The notes under the pieces: generated by a model
Seen by the model: only the letters and a program-made list of their open reading frames with translations
Told to the model about the DNA's origin: nothing
Databases searched by the model: none
Program-made: the position numbers and the translations under genes
DNA from: Ricinus communis
Taxonomy: Eukaryota; Streptophyta; Magnoliopsida; Malpighiales; Euphorbiaceae
DNA length: 64,000 nucleotides
Reading direction: 5' to 3'
Assembly: GCF_019578655.1 (NCBI RefSeq)
Contig: NC_063264.1
Location: 15,922,429 to 15,986,428 of the forward strand
Shown: one piece after another, positions 13,812 through 26,484 of the stretch
Layout of the letters: every line of letters starts with the position of its first letter
Position numbering within the stretch: the stretch's first letter is position 1

Positions 13812-14335
13812 TGTAAACACGATGAACATGGAGAGCAGCGTGAGAATTTATTTCATACTCATTGTTTAATTGCTAATAAGTTGTGTAACATGATTGTTGA
13901 TAGTGGAAGTTGTACTAATGTTGCTAGTACTTTGCTTGTGGAGAAATTGAAATTACCAACTACCAAACACCCAAGGCCTTACAAGTTGCAATGGTTGAAT
14001 GATAGTGGTGTTGTGAAGGTAAATAAGCAAGTGCTAATTTCTTTTTCCATTGGGAGATATAAGGATGAGGTGCTTTGTGATGTGGTTCCCATGTATGCCG
14101 GACATGTTTTATTGGGAAGACCTTGGCAATATGATAGGCGTGTGATTTATGATGGGTTCAAGAATCGATATTCCTTGATTATTGATGGACAAAAGTTCAA
14201 TCTTGGACCATTACCTCCCAAGGCCATTTTGATGATCAAGTGAGAATTAAACAACAATATGAAGAGCTTGAATCTTCATATGGGGAATATCAGGGGAGGG
14301 AGCAAGAAATAGTGAAAAAGAAAAAGGTGAGGTAA
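13812..14335 (+). pseudogene. pol: Aspartic protease region of the polyprotein, broken
   Basis: Retroviral-type aspartic protease that would cleave the polyprotein. The catalytic motif VDSGS has its Asp codon at 13899-13901. Downstream are the conserved segments HPRPYKLQWLND and VLLGRPWQYDRRV. The frame matches the second gag frame, so the two TAA codons at 13791 and 13809 interrupt one continuous gag-protease frame. The 13881 frame stops at 14241-14243, but the evident coding frame shifts by one base at 14226-14230 and runs in the next frame to a further TAA at 14333-14335. As it stands no protease could be made from a full-length translation. Confidence 0.88.
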
Positions 14336-14706
14336 AGTGGTAAAAGTGAGTGTAATGGGAAACATAAGGTGAGAGAAAACAAGGGAGATGAGAGTGAAAG
14401 AAAGATGAATGTGTATGCAAAGCCAAGTGATGTGAGGAGAACACTAACCTTGAGGCAGCCCTTACTTGTACTCATGTACAAGGAAGTTTTGATGATTTCT
14501 AATGATCTTAATAAGGATTTGCCTTGTGTTGTTCTTGAGCTTTTGCAGGAATATGAAGAGCTATTTCCCGAAGATGTGCCTAAAGGATTACCACCAATTC
14601 GAGGAATTGAACATCAAATTGATTTCATTTCGGGTGCAAGCATACCTAATAGGCCGGCATATAGATGCAACCCCGAGGAGACAAAAAAAAATCCAAAGGC
14701 AAGTGA
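14336..14706 (+). pseudogene. pol: Protease-RT linker and N-terminal edge of reverse transcriptase, broken
   Basis: The frame from 14369 carries the segment leading into RT: YEELFPEDVPKGLPPIRG and then HQIDFISGASIPNRPAY, the standard start of Ty3/gypsy RT. The frame is lost in an A-run at 14685-14693. It continues one frame over through a short [12 protein letters not shown] stretch and shifts again near 14722-14731 into the long downstream pol frame. The two frameshifts lie within about 45 bp. I read them as indels; a sequencing error in the A-run cannot be excluded. Confidence 0.85.
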
Positions 14707-17289
14707 GTGAGCTTATGGATAAAGTGCGTAAGAGAAAGCATGAGTCCTTGTGCGGTTCCTGTAATTTTAGTGCCTAAGAAAGATGGTTCATGGAGGATGT
14801 GTGTTGATTGTCGTGCCGTCAACAAAATAACGGTAAAGTATTGCCATCCTATACCTAGGCTAGATGACATGTTGGATGAATTGCACGGTGCTTGTGTGTT
14901 TTCTAAAGTGGATTTAAAATCCGGATATCATCAAATAAGAATGCGTGAGGGTGATGAATGGAAAACCGCTTTCAAAACAAAACATGGATTATATGAGTGG
15001 TTAGTCATGCCGTTTGGTTTAACTAATGCTCCAAGTACTTTTATGCGATTGATGAATCATGTTTTGCGCGCTTTCATTGGAAAGTTTGTAGTGGTTTATT
15101 TTGATGATATTCTTGTGTATAGCAAATCTTTAGATGAGCATGTAATACACTTAAAGCTGGTTTTTGATGTGTTAAGGCAAGAGACATTATATGCTAATCT
15201 TAAGAAATGCACTTTTTGCACTAATGAAATTACTTTTCTTGGATATATTGTTAATGACAAGGGAATTCATGTTGATCAAGAAAAAGTAAAAGTAATTAGA
15301 GAGTGGACAAAATCTATTAGTGTGCATGATGTTAGGAGTTTTCATGGTCTTGCTAGCTTTTATAGGAGATTCATTAAGGATTTCTCTATAATTACTGCAC
15401 CTTTAACTGAATGCATTAAAAAGAATGTGGGTTTCAAGTGGGGAAAAGAACAAGATGATGCTTTTAACTTGCTACAAGAAAAACTTAGTTCAACACCTTT
15501 ACTTGCTTTGCCTGACTTTGCTAAAACCTTTGAGGTTGAGTGTGATGCAAGTGGAATAGGTATTAGTGGAGTCTTGATGCAAGAAGGAAGACCAATTGCG
15601 TTCTTTAGTGAGAAGCTAAGTGGAGCAAGTCTAAACTACCCAACTTATGACAAAGAGTTTTATGCTTTGGTAAGAGTTTTAGAGACATGGCAGCACTATC
15701 TTTGGTATAAGGAATTCATTATACACACCGACCATGAGTCTTTGAAATATCTCAAAGGACAAGGGAAGCTAAGCCGTAGGCATGCTAAATGGGTGGAATT
15801 TATTGAATCCTTTCCATACATCATCAAGTACAAACAAGGTAAAGAGAATGTTGTTGACGATGCTCTATCTAGAAGGTATGCTCTAATTTCTACACTTGAT
15901 GCAAAATTATTGGGTTTTGAGTTCATTAAGGAATTATATAATTCAGACCATGATTTTGCTAATGTATATGGGGCATGTGAGAGAGGGGGGTTTGACAAGT
16001 TCTATAGACATGATGGTTTTCTTTTTAAAGAAAATAAGTTATGCGTGCCTCAATCTTCTTTAAGAGAGTTGCTTGTGAGGGAGGCACATGGTGGGGGTTT
16101 GATGGGGCACTTTGGTGTGAGAAAGACTTTAGATATTTTAGAAAATCATTTCTTTTGGCCACAAATGAAAAGAGATGTTCAAAAAATATGTGAGAGATGC
16201 ATCACTTGTAAACAAGCTAAATCTAAAGTGATGCCTCATGGGTTGTATACTCCACTTCCCATACCTAATGAACCTTGGGTAGACATTTCTATGGACTTTG
16301 TTCTAGGATTACCTAGGTCAAGGGGAGGGAAAGATTCTATTTTTGTTGTTGTTGACAGGTTTAGCAAAATGGCACATTTCATTCCATGCCACAAGACAGA
16401 TGATGCAACTCATATTGCGGGGTTATTCTTCAAAGAAATTGTAAGATTGCATGGGGTTCCAAGGACAATTGTCAGTGATAGAGATGTCAAGTTCCTTAGC
16501 CACTTTTGGAAGACACTTTGGAGCAAGATGGGAACAAAGCTTCTATTCTCAACAACTTGTCATCCACAAACGGATGGACAAATGGAGGTGGTTAATAGGA
16601 CTCTCTCACAACTATTGAGGGCAATAATTCAAAGAAATTTGAAGAATTGGGAAGAATGTTTGCCACATGTTGAGTTTGCATACAATAGGAGTATTCATGG
16701 TACAACAAATTGTTCACCTTTTGAGATTGTATATGGGTTCAATCCATTAACTCCAATGGATTTATTGCTGAATTTGTTAAAAAATGTACATGAGAATGTG
16801 GGTACTCAAATAAAGAAAAGAAATCAACAATATCAAAAGCAACACAACAAGGGGAGAAAGAAAGTTGTATTTGAACCGGGTGACTGGGTTTGGGTACATT
16901 TAAGAAAGGAAAGATTTCCAAGCCAAAGGAAGTCTAAATTAATGCTAAGAGGGGATGGGCCATTCCAAGTTCTTGAAAGAATTAATGACAATGCCTATAA
17001 GATAGATTTGCCAAGTGAGTATGGCAATGTGAGTGCTTCTCTTAATGTTGCTGATCTTTCTTTATTTGATGTAGGTGATGAAGTTGACAATGAGGCTGAT
17101 TCGAGGACGAATCCTTACGAGGAGAGAGGGAATGATGCAATAAAGACAAGAATTACAAATGATCCTTTAAGCTTTCAAGGAGGTCCAATGACAAGATCCA
17201 AGTCCAAAAGTATGCAAGAAGCTTTGTTGGGCTTAATTAAAGACATTTGGAGTGTTCAAACACAACAAGGCTCAGTCCAAGATTTATGA
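14707..17289 (+). CDS. pol: pol: reverse transcriptase, RNase H and integrase (open 860-codon frame, lacks RT start)
   Basis: RT copies element RNA into DNA, RNase H removes the RNA, and integrase inserts the DNA. The open frame begins with GTG at 14707 and is really the continuation of a broken polyprotein, so the start is not a true initiation site. [20 protein letters not shown], then FDD catalytic residues near 132-134 ([11 protein letters not shown]). RNase H: CDAS with Asp 280, then the TDHESLKY segment. Integrase: zinc-binding H461, H468, C498 and C501. The catalytic triad is D530, D591 and E627, with exactly 35 residues between the last two. The C-terminus has NVADLSLFD and RTNPYEE, resembling the CR motif of CRM elements rather than a classical chromodomain. 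The last 51 codons (D810-L860) lie in the 3' LTR. No stop or frameshift occurs in this part. Confidence 0.92.
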   Translation: MSLWIKCVRESMSPCAVPVILVPKKDGSWRMCVDCRAVNKITVKYCHPIPRLDDMLDELHGACVFSKVDLKSGYHQIRMREGDEWKTAFKTKHGLYEWLVMPFGLTNAPSTFMRLMNHVLRAFIGKFVVVYFDDILVYSKSLDEHVIHLKLVFDVLRQETLYANLKKCTFCTNEITFLGYIVNDKGIHVDQEKVKVIREWTKSISVHDVRSFHGLASFYRRFIKDFSIITAPLTECIKKNVGFKWGKEQDDAFNLLQEKLSSTPLLALPDFAKTFEVECDASGIGISGVLMQEGRPIAFFSEKLSGASLNYPTYDKEFYALVRVLETWQHYLWYKEFIIHTDHESLKYLKGQGKLSRRHAKWVEFIESFPYIIKYKQGKENVVDDALSRRYALISTLDAKLLGFEFIKELYNSDHDFANVYGACERGGFDKFYRHDGFLFKENKLCVPQSSLRELLVREAHGGGLMGHFGVRKTLDILENHFFWPQMKRDVQKICERCITCKQAKSKVMPHGLYTPLPIPNEPWVDISMDFVLGLPRSRGGKDSIFVVVDRFSKMAHFIPCHKTDDATHIAGLFFKEIVRLHGVPRTIVSDRDVKFLSHFWKTLWSKMGTKLLFSTTCHPQTDGQMEVVNRTLSQLLRAIIQRNLKNWEECLPHVEFAYNRSIHGTTNCSPFEIVYGFNPLTPMDLLLNLLKNVHENVGTQIKKRNQQYQKQHNKGRKKVVFEPGDWVWVHLRKERFPSQRKSKLMLRGDGPFQVLERINDNAYKIDLPSEYGNVSASLNVADLSLFDVGDEVDNEADSRTNPYEERGNDAIKTRITNDPLSFQGGPMTRSKSKSMQEALLGLIKDIWSVQTQQGSVQDL
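17119..17132 (+). other. Polypurine tract inside the pol coding frame
   Basis: GAGGAGAGAGGGAA ends one base before the 3' LTR starts, the position for plus-strand DNA priming. It is also translated (EERGN), so it serves as both coding sequence and primer, as expected when pol extends into the LTR. Confidence 0.9.
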
Positions 17290-18006
17290 TTGCAAAAAGG
17301 ATCCAAAATCATCAATTTAGTGCAATAAGTTTGGGCTGAACTCATAGGTCCAATAAGATTCATTTGAAGCCTTTTTTTATTTTCATTTTATTAGGTTTTT
17401 CTTAAGTTATGGTGTGATTAGTTGTCTTTTAGAGTTACAAAATAGATGCACATAATTAGTCATAATTTGGAGTTACAAAATGGATGCACATAATTAGTTA
17501 TCATTTGGGAGTTACAAAAATGAGTGACATCAATGTAAAAACAGCCACTTTTAATAAGTTTTAAGGGGAATTAAAGGGAAAACATGGGGAAGCTCAAAAG
17601 ACATCCATTTAGGTTTCTTTGTCTTGTTTTGGCTATAAATATCAAAGCCAAATCCATTTGTAAAGAGAGAATTTTGAATGATAATCTTTATTTGCTCTTT
17701 GTGAGTGTTTTTGCTTAAGTTCTTGCATGAACTTTGAACTTATCAAACTATTTTTAGTTTGTGGCGTTCTCTAACCAAAATCTTGTGTTTGATTCATAAC
17801 TTATCAAATCATACTTGGTTTGTGGCATTTGGAGTTGAATTCAAGTGCTAGTTTCATTGTTGGAACTAGTTTTTTCCTAACTTCACTTGAGGAGATCCTT
17901 GGGTTTTGGAATCATCTTGATTGGAGGGTGTTTTCTTGCATTCCATATGTATCGTAACTCATTAGTTATTGGGGTGTATGGTTGCTAAGATGATGATTTC
18001 CTATCA
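17133..18006 (+). repeat. 3' LTR of the CRM-type element
   Basis: 874 bp, TGATG...ATCA, followed by the target duplication GTCGT at 18007-18011. It contains the last 51 codons and the stop of pol (TGA at 17287-17289). It has an intact TATA-like box TATAAATA at 17634-17641. The last ~300 bp appear identical to the 5' LTR. Confidence 0.95.
17634..17641 (+). promoter_or_regulatory. Probable TATA box of the 3' LTR
   Basis: TATAAATA within GGCTATAAATATC, about 365 bp before the LTR end. The 5' LTR has TATGAATA at this point. Confidence 0.6.
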
Positions 18007-21000
18007 GTCGTTTTCTCTTACTCACAAATATAACAAAATTACGAGGTTATTTTCTCCGATTGATAAATATCCCCGTATTACCGGGTTGTTTTCTAATATT
18101 TATAGATATATCCCTCTTACAGGGTTATTTTCTCGTATTAATAAATTTTTCCCTTCTAACGAGGCTGTTTTCTCAGACTCGCAATTACACTATTTTTACG
18201 GGGTTGTTTTCTCATATTCATAAATAATTTACGAGGTTATTTTCTTACATTGATAAATATACCACTTTTACGAGGTCGTTTTTTCATAATAAATTATTAG
18301 CACTATTATGGGGTTTTTCTCAAATTTATAAATATACACGTTTTACGAGGTTTTTTTCTTACATCGACAAATATACCCCTTTTACGGAGTTATTTTCTCT
18401 TATTCTAAAATTACACCATTTAAGGGGTTGTTTTCTCATACTCACAAATATACCAAAATTTCGGTTTTTTCTCCAATTGATAAATATCCCCGTATTACGG
18501 GGTTGTTTTCTCATATTAAAAAATTTACTCCTTCTAACGAGGCTGTTTTCTAAGACTTGTAATTCACTACTTTTACAGTGTTGTTTTCTTATATTAAAAA
18601 ATTTACCCTTTTTAACGAGGTTGTTTTCTCAGACTCGCAATTCACTACTTTTACGGTGTTGTATTCTCAGATTCATAAATATACATGTTTTACGAGGTTA
18701 TTTTCTTATATTGATAAATATACCATTTTTACGGGGTCGTTTTCTCATAATAAATTATTATTACTATTATGGGGTTGTTTTCACAAATTCATAAATATAT
18801 AAGTTTTACGGGGTTATTTTCTTATATAGACAAATATAACCCTTTGACGGGGTTATTTTGTTATATTATAAAATTAATACATTTAAGGGGTCGTTTTTTC
18901 ATACTCACAAATATACCAAAATTACGGGGTTATTTTCTCCGATTGATAAATATCCCCATATTACGAGGTTGTTTTCTAATATTTATAGATATACCCCTCA
19001 TACGGGTTATTTTCTTATATTAAAAAATTTACCAGTTCTAACGAGGCTGTTTTCTCAGACTCGCAATTACACTACATTCACGGGATTAGTTTCTCAGATT
19101 CATAAATATATACGTTTTACGTGCTTACTTTTTTATATTGATAAATATACCACTTTTATGGGGTCGTTTTCTCATAATAAATTATTAGCAATATTATGGG
19201 GTTGTTTTCTCAAATTCATAAATATACGCTTTTTACAGGGTTATTTTCTTATATTGACAAATATAACCCTTTTACGGGGTTATTTTCTTATATTATAAAA
19301 TTAATCAATTTAAGGAGTCGTTTTCTCGTACTCATAAATATACCAAAATTATGGGGTTATTTTCGCCGATTAATAAATATCAACGTATTACGGGGATGTT
19401 TCCTAATATTTATAGATATACCCCTCTTACGGGGTTGTTTTGTCATATTAAAAATTTATCCCTTCTAACGAGGCTGTTTACTCAGACTCGCAATTACACT
19501 ACTTTTCCAGTGTTGTTTTCTTAGATTCATAAATATACACATTTTATGACATTATTTTCTTATATTGATAAATATACTACTTTTACGGGGTCATTTTCCC
19601 ATAATTTATAAATATACACGTTTTACAGGGTTATTTTCTTATATCGAGAAATATAACCCTTTTACGGGGATATTTTTTCATATTATAGAATTAATTCATT
19701 TAAGGGGTCATTTTTGCATACTCATAAATATACCAAAATTACAGGGTTATTTTCACCGATTGATAAATATCAGCGTATTACGGTGTTGTTTTCTAATATT
19801 TATAGATATACCCCTCTTATAGGGTTGTTTTCTCAAATTCTAAAATTAACCCATTTAAGGGGTTGTTTTCTCATACTCACAATTATACCAAAATTACGGG
19901 GTTGTTATCTAATATTTATAGATATACACCTCTTACGGTGTTGTTTTCTCATATTAAAAAACTTACCTTTCTTACACTACTTTTACAGGGTTGTTTTCTC
20001 AGATTCATAAATATACACATTTTACGAGGTTATTTTCTTATATTGAAATATACCACTTTTACGGGGTCGTTTTCTGATAATAAATTATTAGCACTATTAT
20101 GGATTCTTTTCTCAAATTCATAAATATACACATTTTACGAGGTTCTTCTCTTTTATGGGGTTATTTTATGATATTATAAAATTAATCTATTTAAGGGGTC
20201 GTTTTCTCATACTAACAAATATCCAAAATTACCGGATTATTTTCTCCGATTGAGATATCTCCGTATTATGGGGTTGTTTTCTAATATTTATAAATATACC
20301 CCTCTTACGGGGTTGTTTTGTCAAATTAACAAATTTACCCCTTCTAACGGGCTATTTTTTCAGACTCGCAATTATACTATTTTTACGGGGTTGTTCTCTC
20401 AGATTAATAAATATACACGTTTTACAAGGTTATTTTCTTATATTTATAAATAGACCACTTTTATGGGGTCATTTTCTCATAATAAATCATTAACACTATT
20501 ATGGGGTTGTTTTCTCAAATTCATAAATATACACGTTTTATGAGATTATTTTCTTATATCGACAAATATACCCCTTTTACGGGGTTATTTTCTCATATTC
20601 TAAAATTACCCCATTTAAGGGGTTGTTTTCTTATACTCACAAATATACCAAAATTTTGAGGTTTTTTTTCCCATTGATTAATATCCCCGTATTACAGAGT
20701 TATTTTCTCATATGAAAAAATTTACCCCTTCTAACGAGGCTGTTTTCCTAGACTCGCAATTCACTACTTTTATAGTGTTGTTTTCTCATATTCATAAATA
20801 TACACGTTTTACGAGGTTATTTTTATATTGATAAATATACCACCTTTAAAGGGTCGTTTTCTCAAAATAAATTATTAGCACTATTATGGGGTTGTTTTCT
20901 CAATTTCATAAATATGCATGTTTTACGGGGTTATTTTCTTATATCGACAAATATACCCTTTTTACGGGATTATTTTCTCATATTATAAAATTAATCCATT

Positions 21001-22531
21001 TAAGGGGTCGTTTTCTCATACTTACAAATATGCCAAAATTACGGGGTTATTTTCTCCGATTGAAATATCCCTGCATTACGGGGTTGTTTTTAATATTTAT
21101 AGATATACCCCTCTTACGAGGTTGTTTTCTCATATTAACAAATTTACCCCCTCTAATGAGGCTGTTTTCTCAGACTCGCAATTACACTACTTTTACGGGG
21201 TTGTTTTCTCAAATTAATAAATATACACATTTTACGAGGTTATTTTCTTATATCGACAAATATACCCCTTTTACGGGGTTATTTTCTCATATTCTAAAAT
21301 TACCCCATTTAAGGGGTTGTTTTCTCATACTCATAATTATACCAAAATTTCGAGGTTATTTTCTCTCATTAATAAATATCCCCGTATTACAAGGTTGTTT
21401 TCTCATATTAAAAAATTTACCCCTTCTAACGAGGCTGTTTTCTCAGACTCGCAATTATACTACTTTAACGGTGTTGTTTTCTCAGATTCACAATATACAC
21501 GTTTTACGAGGTTTTTTATATTGATAAATATACCACTTTTATGGGTCGTTTTCTCATAATAAATTATTAGCACTATTATGGGGTTGTTTTCTCAAATTCA
21601 TAAATAGAAACGTTTTATGGGGTTATTTTCTTATATCGACAAATATATTCCTTTTAGAGGGTTATTTCTTCATATTATAAAATTAATTCATTTAAAAGTT
21701 CGTTTTTCTCTTACTTACAAATATACCAAAATTACGGAGTTATTTTCTTCGATTGATAAATATCCTCGTATTACGGGATCATTTTTAATATTTATAGATA
21801 TACCCCTCTTACAGCGTAGTTTTCTCATATTAGAAATTTACCCCTTCTAACGAGGTTGTTTTCTCAGACTTGTAATTACACTACTTTTACAAGTTTGTTT
21901 TCTCATATTCATAAATATACACGTTTTACGGAGATATTTTCTTATATTGATAAATATACATATTTTACGGGACTATTTTCTTACATTGATAAATATACCA
22001 CTTGTACGGGGTCGTTTTCTCATATTAAATTATTAGCATTATTATGGGGTTGTATTCTCAAATTCATAAATACACACGTTTTACGGGATTATTTTCTTAT
22101 ATCGACAAATATAACCCTTTTACAGTGTTCTCATAGTATAAAATTAACCCATTTAACGGGTTATTTTCTCATACTCATAAATATACTCAAATTGATAATT
22201 ATCCCCGTATTACGGGTTTGTTTGCTCATATTAAGAAATTTACCCCTTCTAACGAGCCTATTTTCTCAGACTCGCAATTACACTACTTTTACAAGGTTGT
22301 TTTCTTATATTCATAAATATACACATTTTACGAGGTTATTTTCTTATATTGATAAATATACCACTTTTACGAAGTCGTTTTCTCTTAATAAATTGTTAGC
22401 ACCATTATAGGGTTGTTTTCTCATACTTAAAAATATACCAATATTACAAGGTTATTTTCTCCGATTGATAAATATCCCCATATTACGGGGTTGTTTTCAA
22501 ATATTTATAAATATACCACTCTTACGGAGAT
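18007..22531 (+). repeat. Satellite array block 2
   Basis: Same ~39-bp satellite and orientation as block 1. It resumes mid-monomer at the CRM target site. Some monomers are lost or fused (for example around 19960-19990 and 20130-20160). The stretch 18007-21078 has a close relative at 56648 to about 59795. It ends at the target duplication GAGAT (22527-22531) of the nested LTR complex. Confidence 0.96.
22527..22531. repeat. Target-site duplication GAGAT, left copy (LTR A)
   Basis: GAGAT precedes the element and recurs at 31285-31289. Joined without the element, the flanks form a normal satellite monomer core. Confidence 0.92.
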
Positions 22532-23137
22532 TGTCACGACCCACTCTGTGGACCCGTGACCGGCACTAGGGAATGGGTAGGCGTAAGGCCACCGAATCCC
22601 GTAGTAAGCCTGACACTCACTGAATTAAATAAATCTCAACTCAAATTCTACTATTATTAATGCCACAATTTACAGTAACATTAAATATTACATAACAAAT
22701 TCGATCTGCCAGGAGAATTTGGCGAGACCCGAAACTCATAAAATTTACAACTGATACATCTACTATTACTACTGCGAAGAATCTAAGATTTTTACAATTT
22801 GACATACTAAATCAAACACCAACTGATGATGAAGAAGTCGGGTTACTAAGTAAGAGTCGCGGGAAGACTAACAGTCACGAATATGAAAACAGTAAATGGA
22901 GACTGTTAGTCTCGAGAGTGAGTAAAAATCAAATAATTTGGGGACTATTGCATTCTTCACAGAAAATATAGATTATTCGAATTAGTATATCAAACCATGC
23001 ACATAAATACCAATCATACTATAATCAAACCATAATAAATAAATAAATAAAAATATATTTTTACTTTTACTGGACGAGTGGCTCAGTAGAACCTTAACCC
23101 TAAATTCTAGTAGCCTTTTGGCTCTTTTAATCCAATA

Positions 23138-23465
23138 AGACTGGCGCCTAGAGAGTAATACTCGACCAAGGACCTTACCTCCAGTCTAGTCACTTAAGTA
23201 TCCAAATAAGCCGGTGCCTAGAGAGCAATGCTCGACCAGGGACCTTACCTCCGGCAATTCATTCCAATAGGACTGGCACCCAGAGAGCGAAGCTCGACCA
23301 GGGTCCTTAACTCTAGTCCGGTCACTTAATATTCACTATCTGCCTAAGCCTTTCAACTCTCTTGTTCCAATAAGACTGGCGCCTAGAGAGCAATGCTCGA
23401 CCAGGGACCTTACCTCCGGCAATTCACTCAAATCAGCCCAGAGAGCCATGCTCGACCAGGGCAAA
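23138..23465 (+). repeat. Hairpin-forming tandem repeats in LTR A
   Basis: Five units of roughly 55-75 bp share the phrase CTCGACCAGGGACCTTACCTC. Each has outer arms that can pair (AGACTGG 23138-23144 with CCAGTCT 23181-23187; GCCGG 23210-23214 with CCGGC 23251-23255; GGACT 23270-23274 with AGTCC 23315-23319). Each also has an inner small hairpin (GAGT-AAT-ACTC at 23153-23163, GAGC-AAT-GCTC at 23223-23233). The fourth unit mixes arms of two types and does not pair fully. Confidence 0.85.
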
Positions 23466-24100
23466 ACTCATAATAATCTTATTGCCTGTCCATAATCATT
23501 ACCGGTGCGCACGCAGTCCTGATGTAACCCACCAGGTGGCATGTTCTACGAAAGCCACATTTCCCAAAACGCAATCATCACATTTAATAAATATCATTGT
23601 CTAATGAAATCATTCAACACATATCGAAATAAAGATTAAAAATTTAGGGTAAGGCAACGTGCAATTATTTATATTGCGATACTAATTGTCATGACCCACT
23701 CTGGGGACCTATGACTGGCACTAGGGATTGGGTAGGCGTAAGGCCATCGAATCCCATAGTAAGCCTGACACTCACTGACTTAAACAAATCTCATCTCAAT
23801 TAATACTATTGATTCCACAATTTCGTAAACATTAAATTAACAATTAATTCGGCCTGTTAAAAAAATTAGGCGAGAACCGAAACTCTTAAAATTTACAACT
23901 GATACCTCTACTATTGCAACTGCGGAGAATCTAAGATTTTTACAATTTGACATACCAAATCAAACACCACCCGATGATGAAGAAGTCGGGTTACTGAGTA
24001 AGAGTCGCGAGAAGACTAACAGTCACGAATCTGAAAAAGTAAATGGAGACTGTCAGTCTCGAGAGTGAGTTAAAATCAAATAATCTAGAGACTATTGCTT

Positions 24101-24266
24101 TCTTCACAGAAAATATTAATCATTCGAATCAATATATCAACCATGCACGTAAATACAACCCATACTATAATCATACCTTATTACTTTCTTCATAAAAAAT
24201 ATTAATCATTCGAATCAATATATCAACCATGCACGTAAATACAACCCATATTATAATCATACCATA
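24101..24266 (+). repeat. 86-bp tandem duplication in LTR B
   Basis: The segment starting TCTTCACAGAAAATATTAATC at 24101 is repeated from 24187 (TCTTCATAAAAAATATTAATC). LTR C has a diverged form of the same duplication (about 26220-26380) and LTR A has a single copy. This groups B and C against A. Confidence 0.85.
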
Positions 24267-24374
24267 ATAAATAAATAAATGAATAAATAAAAATATATTT
24301 TTACTTTTACGGGACGAGTGGCTTAGTAGAACCCTAACCCCAAATTCTAGTAGCCATTTTGGCTCTCTTAATCC

Positions 24375-24745
24375 AATAAGACTGGCGCCCAGAGAGCAAT
24401 GCTCGACCAGGGACCTTACCTCTAGTCTGGTCACTTAAGTATCCAAGTATGCCGGCGCCTAAAGAGCAAGTGCTCGACCAGGGACCTTTACTCCGGCATC
24501 TCATTCCAATAGGACTGGCGCCTAGAGAGTGAAGCTCGAACAGGGTCCTTAACTCCAGTCCGATCACTTAATATTCAAATAAGCCGGTGCCCAGAGAGCG
24601 AAGCTCGACTAGGGTTCTTTACTCCGGCATCTCACTCAAATCAGCCTAGAGAGCCATGCTCGACCAGGGCAAAACTCATAATAATCTTATTACCGCAATT
24701 TACTCAAATCAGCCCAGAGAGCCATGCTCGACCAAGGCGAACCCA
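24375..24745 (+). repeat. Hairpin-forming tandem repeats in LTR B
   Basis: Same repeat as in LTR A. One unit pairs GGACTGG (24512-24518) with CCAGTCC (24555-24561), where other units use AGACTGG with CCAGTCT. Neighbouring units use GCCGG with CCGGC. The final short units (GCC...GGGC type, with GAGC-CAT-GCTC) are duplicated here. Confidence 0.83.
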
Positions 24746-26484
24746 TAAAAATCTTATTACCCGTCCATGATCATTACCGGTGCGCACGCGGTCCTGATGT
24801 AACCCATCAGGCGGCATGTTCTACAAGCCACATTTCCCAAATCGCAATCACCACATTTAATAAATATTATTGTCTAAAGAAGTCATTCAACCATATCAAA
24901 ATAACGATTAACAATTTAGAGTAAGACATCATGCAACTCATGTGGAAAACTAATAATATTTGGTATTATTATAACATTACTATAATAATACTTATATTAT
25001 CTTCAATAATTAATAATGCAGTGAAATTATTTACGTTGCGATACTAATAACCATATTAAGCATAAACTTCCAAAATAGCACATTAAATTCAGACTTAGCA
25101 ATAGTGCAACAATTAAGTGACTTTAACTCACAAAATTGGCCGACCTCCTAGCTCTGCTCCGGTGCCTCGGTTGGAGCGAGCCGAACAAACGGACAATCTA
25201 GTCACGGAAAACAATTTATCAAAACGCTGAAACAATCAATCATTAATCCTACGTCTAGACTCCTAGGACTGAGTGTCTAAAAATCTCGACTCGGAAGAAT
25301 TCTACCGAAAATCTGGCAGAACCTCCCCTACAACACAAACATTACCCCCCATAAAAACGGGTCCAAGATCTGCCAGAAAAACACTTCAAATATCCAACAA
25401 TTCAAACAACGGGAGTCGGGTCCCTAAACTTCACTATTTTCCTGACTCTGCCATACAATACAAAACACGAGGCAGGCAAATTGACAAACAATTATTTTTA
25501 CTCACAAATATCATCCAATACTCAACATAAACCAATAGACACTAATTTAAAATAAAAGGATTTCCAAGATCAACGGCCAGAGAAAATTACTGAGACGCTC
25601 GATCGCTCGGTCGACTCGCCTCCAGCCGCCGGAGTCCGATCGACGATCCAAACTCACCATCGGACTCATAACGGCGCGCTAACGATGATCCCCACTTCCG
25701 ATTCTCCGATCTAACACCCGATCGTCCGGAGAGATTTGCAGACGATCTCGGCCGTCGATTTGCAAAAGAAGCCTGATCGCCACGAAACAAGTGCCATTGC
25801 GAAGCTTGATGTCACGACCCCACCCGTGGGCCCGTGACCGGCACTAGGGAATGGGTAGGCGTAAGGCCACCGAAACCCGTAGTAAGCCTGACACTCACTG
25901 ACTTAAACAAATCTCATCTCAAATTAATATTATTAAAACCACAAATTATCTTAATAGCTACATTCTACATAAATACTTCGGTCTGCCAGAAAAACTAGGC
26001 GAGACCCGAAGCTCAGAAAATTTACAACTGATACATTTAGTATTACTACTGCGGAGAATCTAAGATTTACCAATTTACATACCAAATCAAATACATCACC
26101 CGATGATGAAGGAGTCAAGCACGAATAAGAGTCATGGAGAACTAATAATACGAATTTGAAAAATATAAATGGAGATCACCGAGAGTGAGTTAAAATCAAA
26201 TAATCTAGGGACTATTGCTTCTTCCTCGGAAAACATAGATTATTCAAATCGATATCAAACCATACTATAATCATACCCTACTATTTCCTTCACATAAAAT
26301 ATTAATCATTCTAATCAAAATATCAACCATGCACGTAAATACAAATCACATTATAATCAAATACCATAATAAATAAATAAATGAATAAATAAAAATATAT
26401 TTTTACTTTTACGGGACGAGTGGCTCGTAGAGAACCCTAAACCCCAAAATCTAGTAGCCATTCGGCCTCTCTTAATCCAATAAG

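Larger units (their letters stand above)
11113..18006 (+). mobile_element. Ty3/gypsy LTR retrotransposon, CRM (centromeric) type, 6,894 bp
   Basis: A complete but inactivated LTR element inserted in the satellite. Two LTRs of 875 and 874 bp start TGATG and end ATCA. They are flanked by the 5-bp target duplication GTCGT (11108-11112 and 18007-18011). The internal region has a tRNA-iMet primer site, gag with a zinc knuckle, protease, RT, RNase H, integrase and a polypurine tract. Gene order PR-RT-RH-INT places it in Ty3/gypsy. The last 51 codons of pol lie inside the 3' LTR, and the integrase tail carries a NVADLSLFD...RTNPYEE segment. Both traits are known from CRM group A elements, which favour centromeric chromatin. 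The LTRs differ at about seven bases and one indel (~0.8%), so the insertion is young. A related copy at 56648-56652 shows the site without it. Confidence 0.93.
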
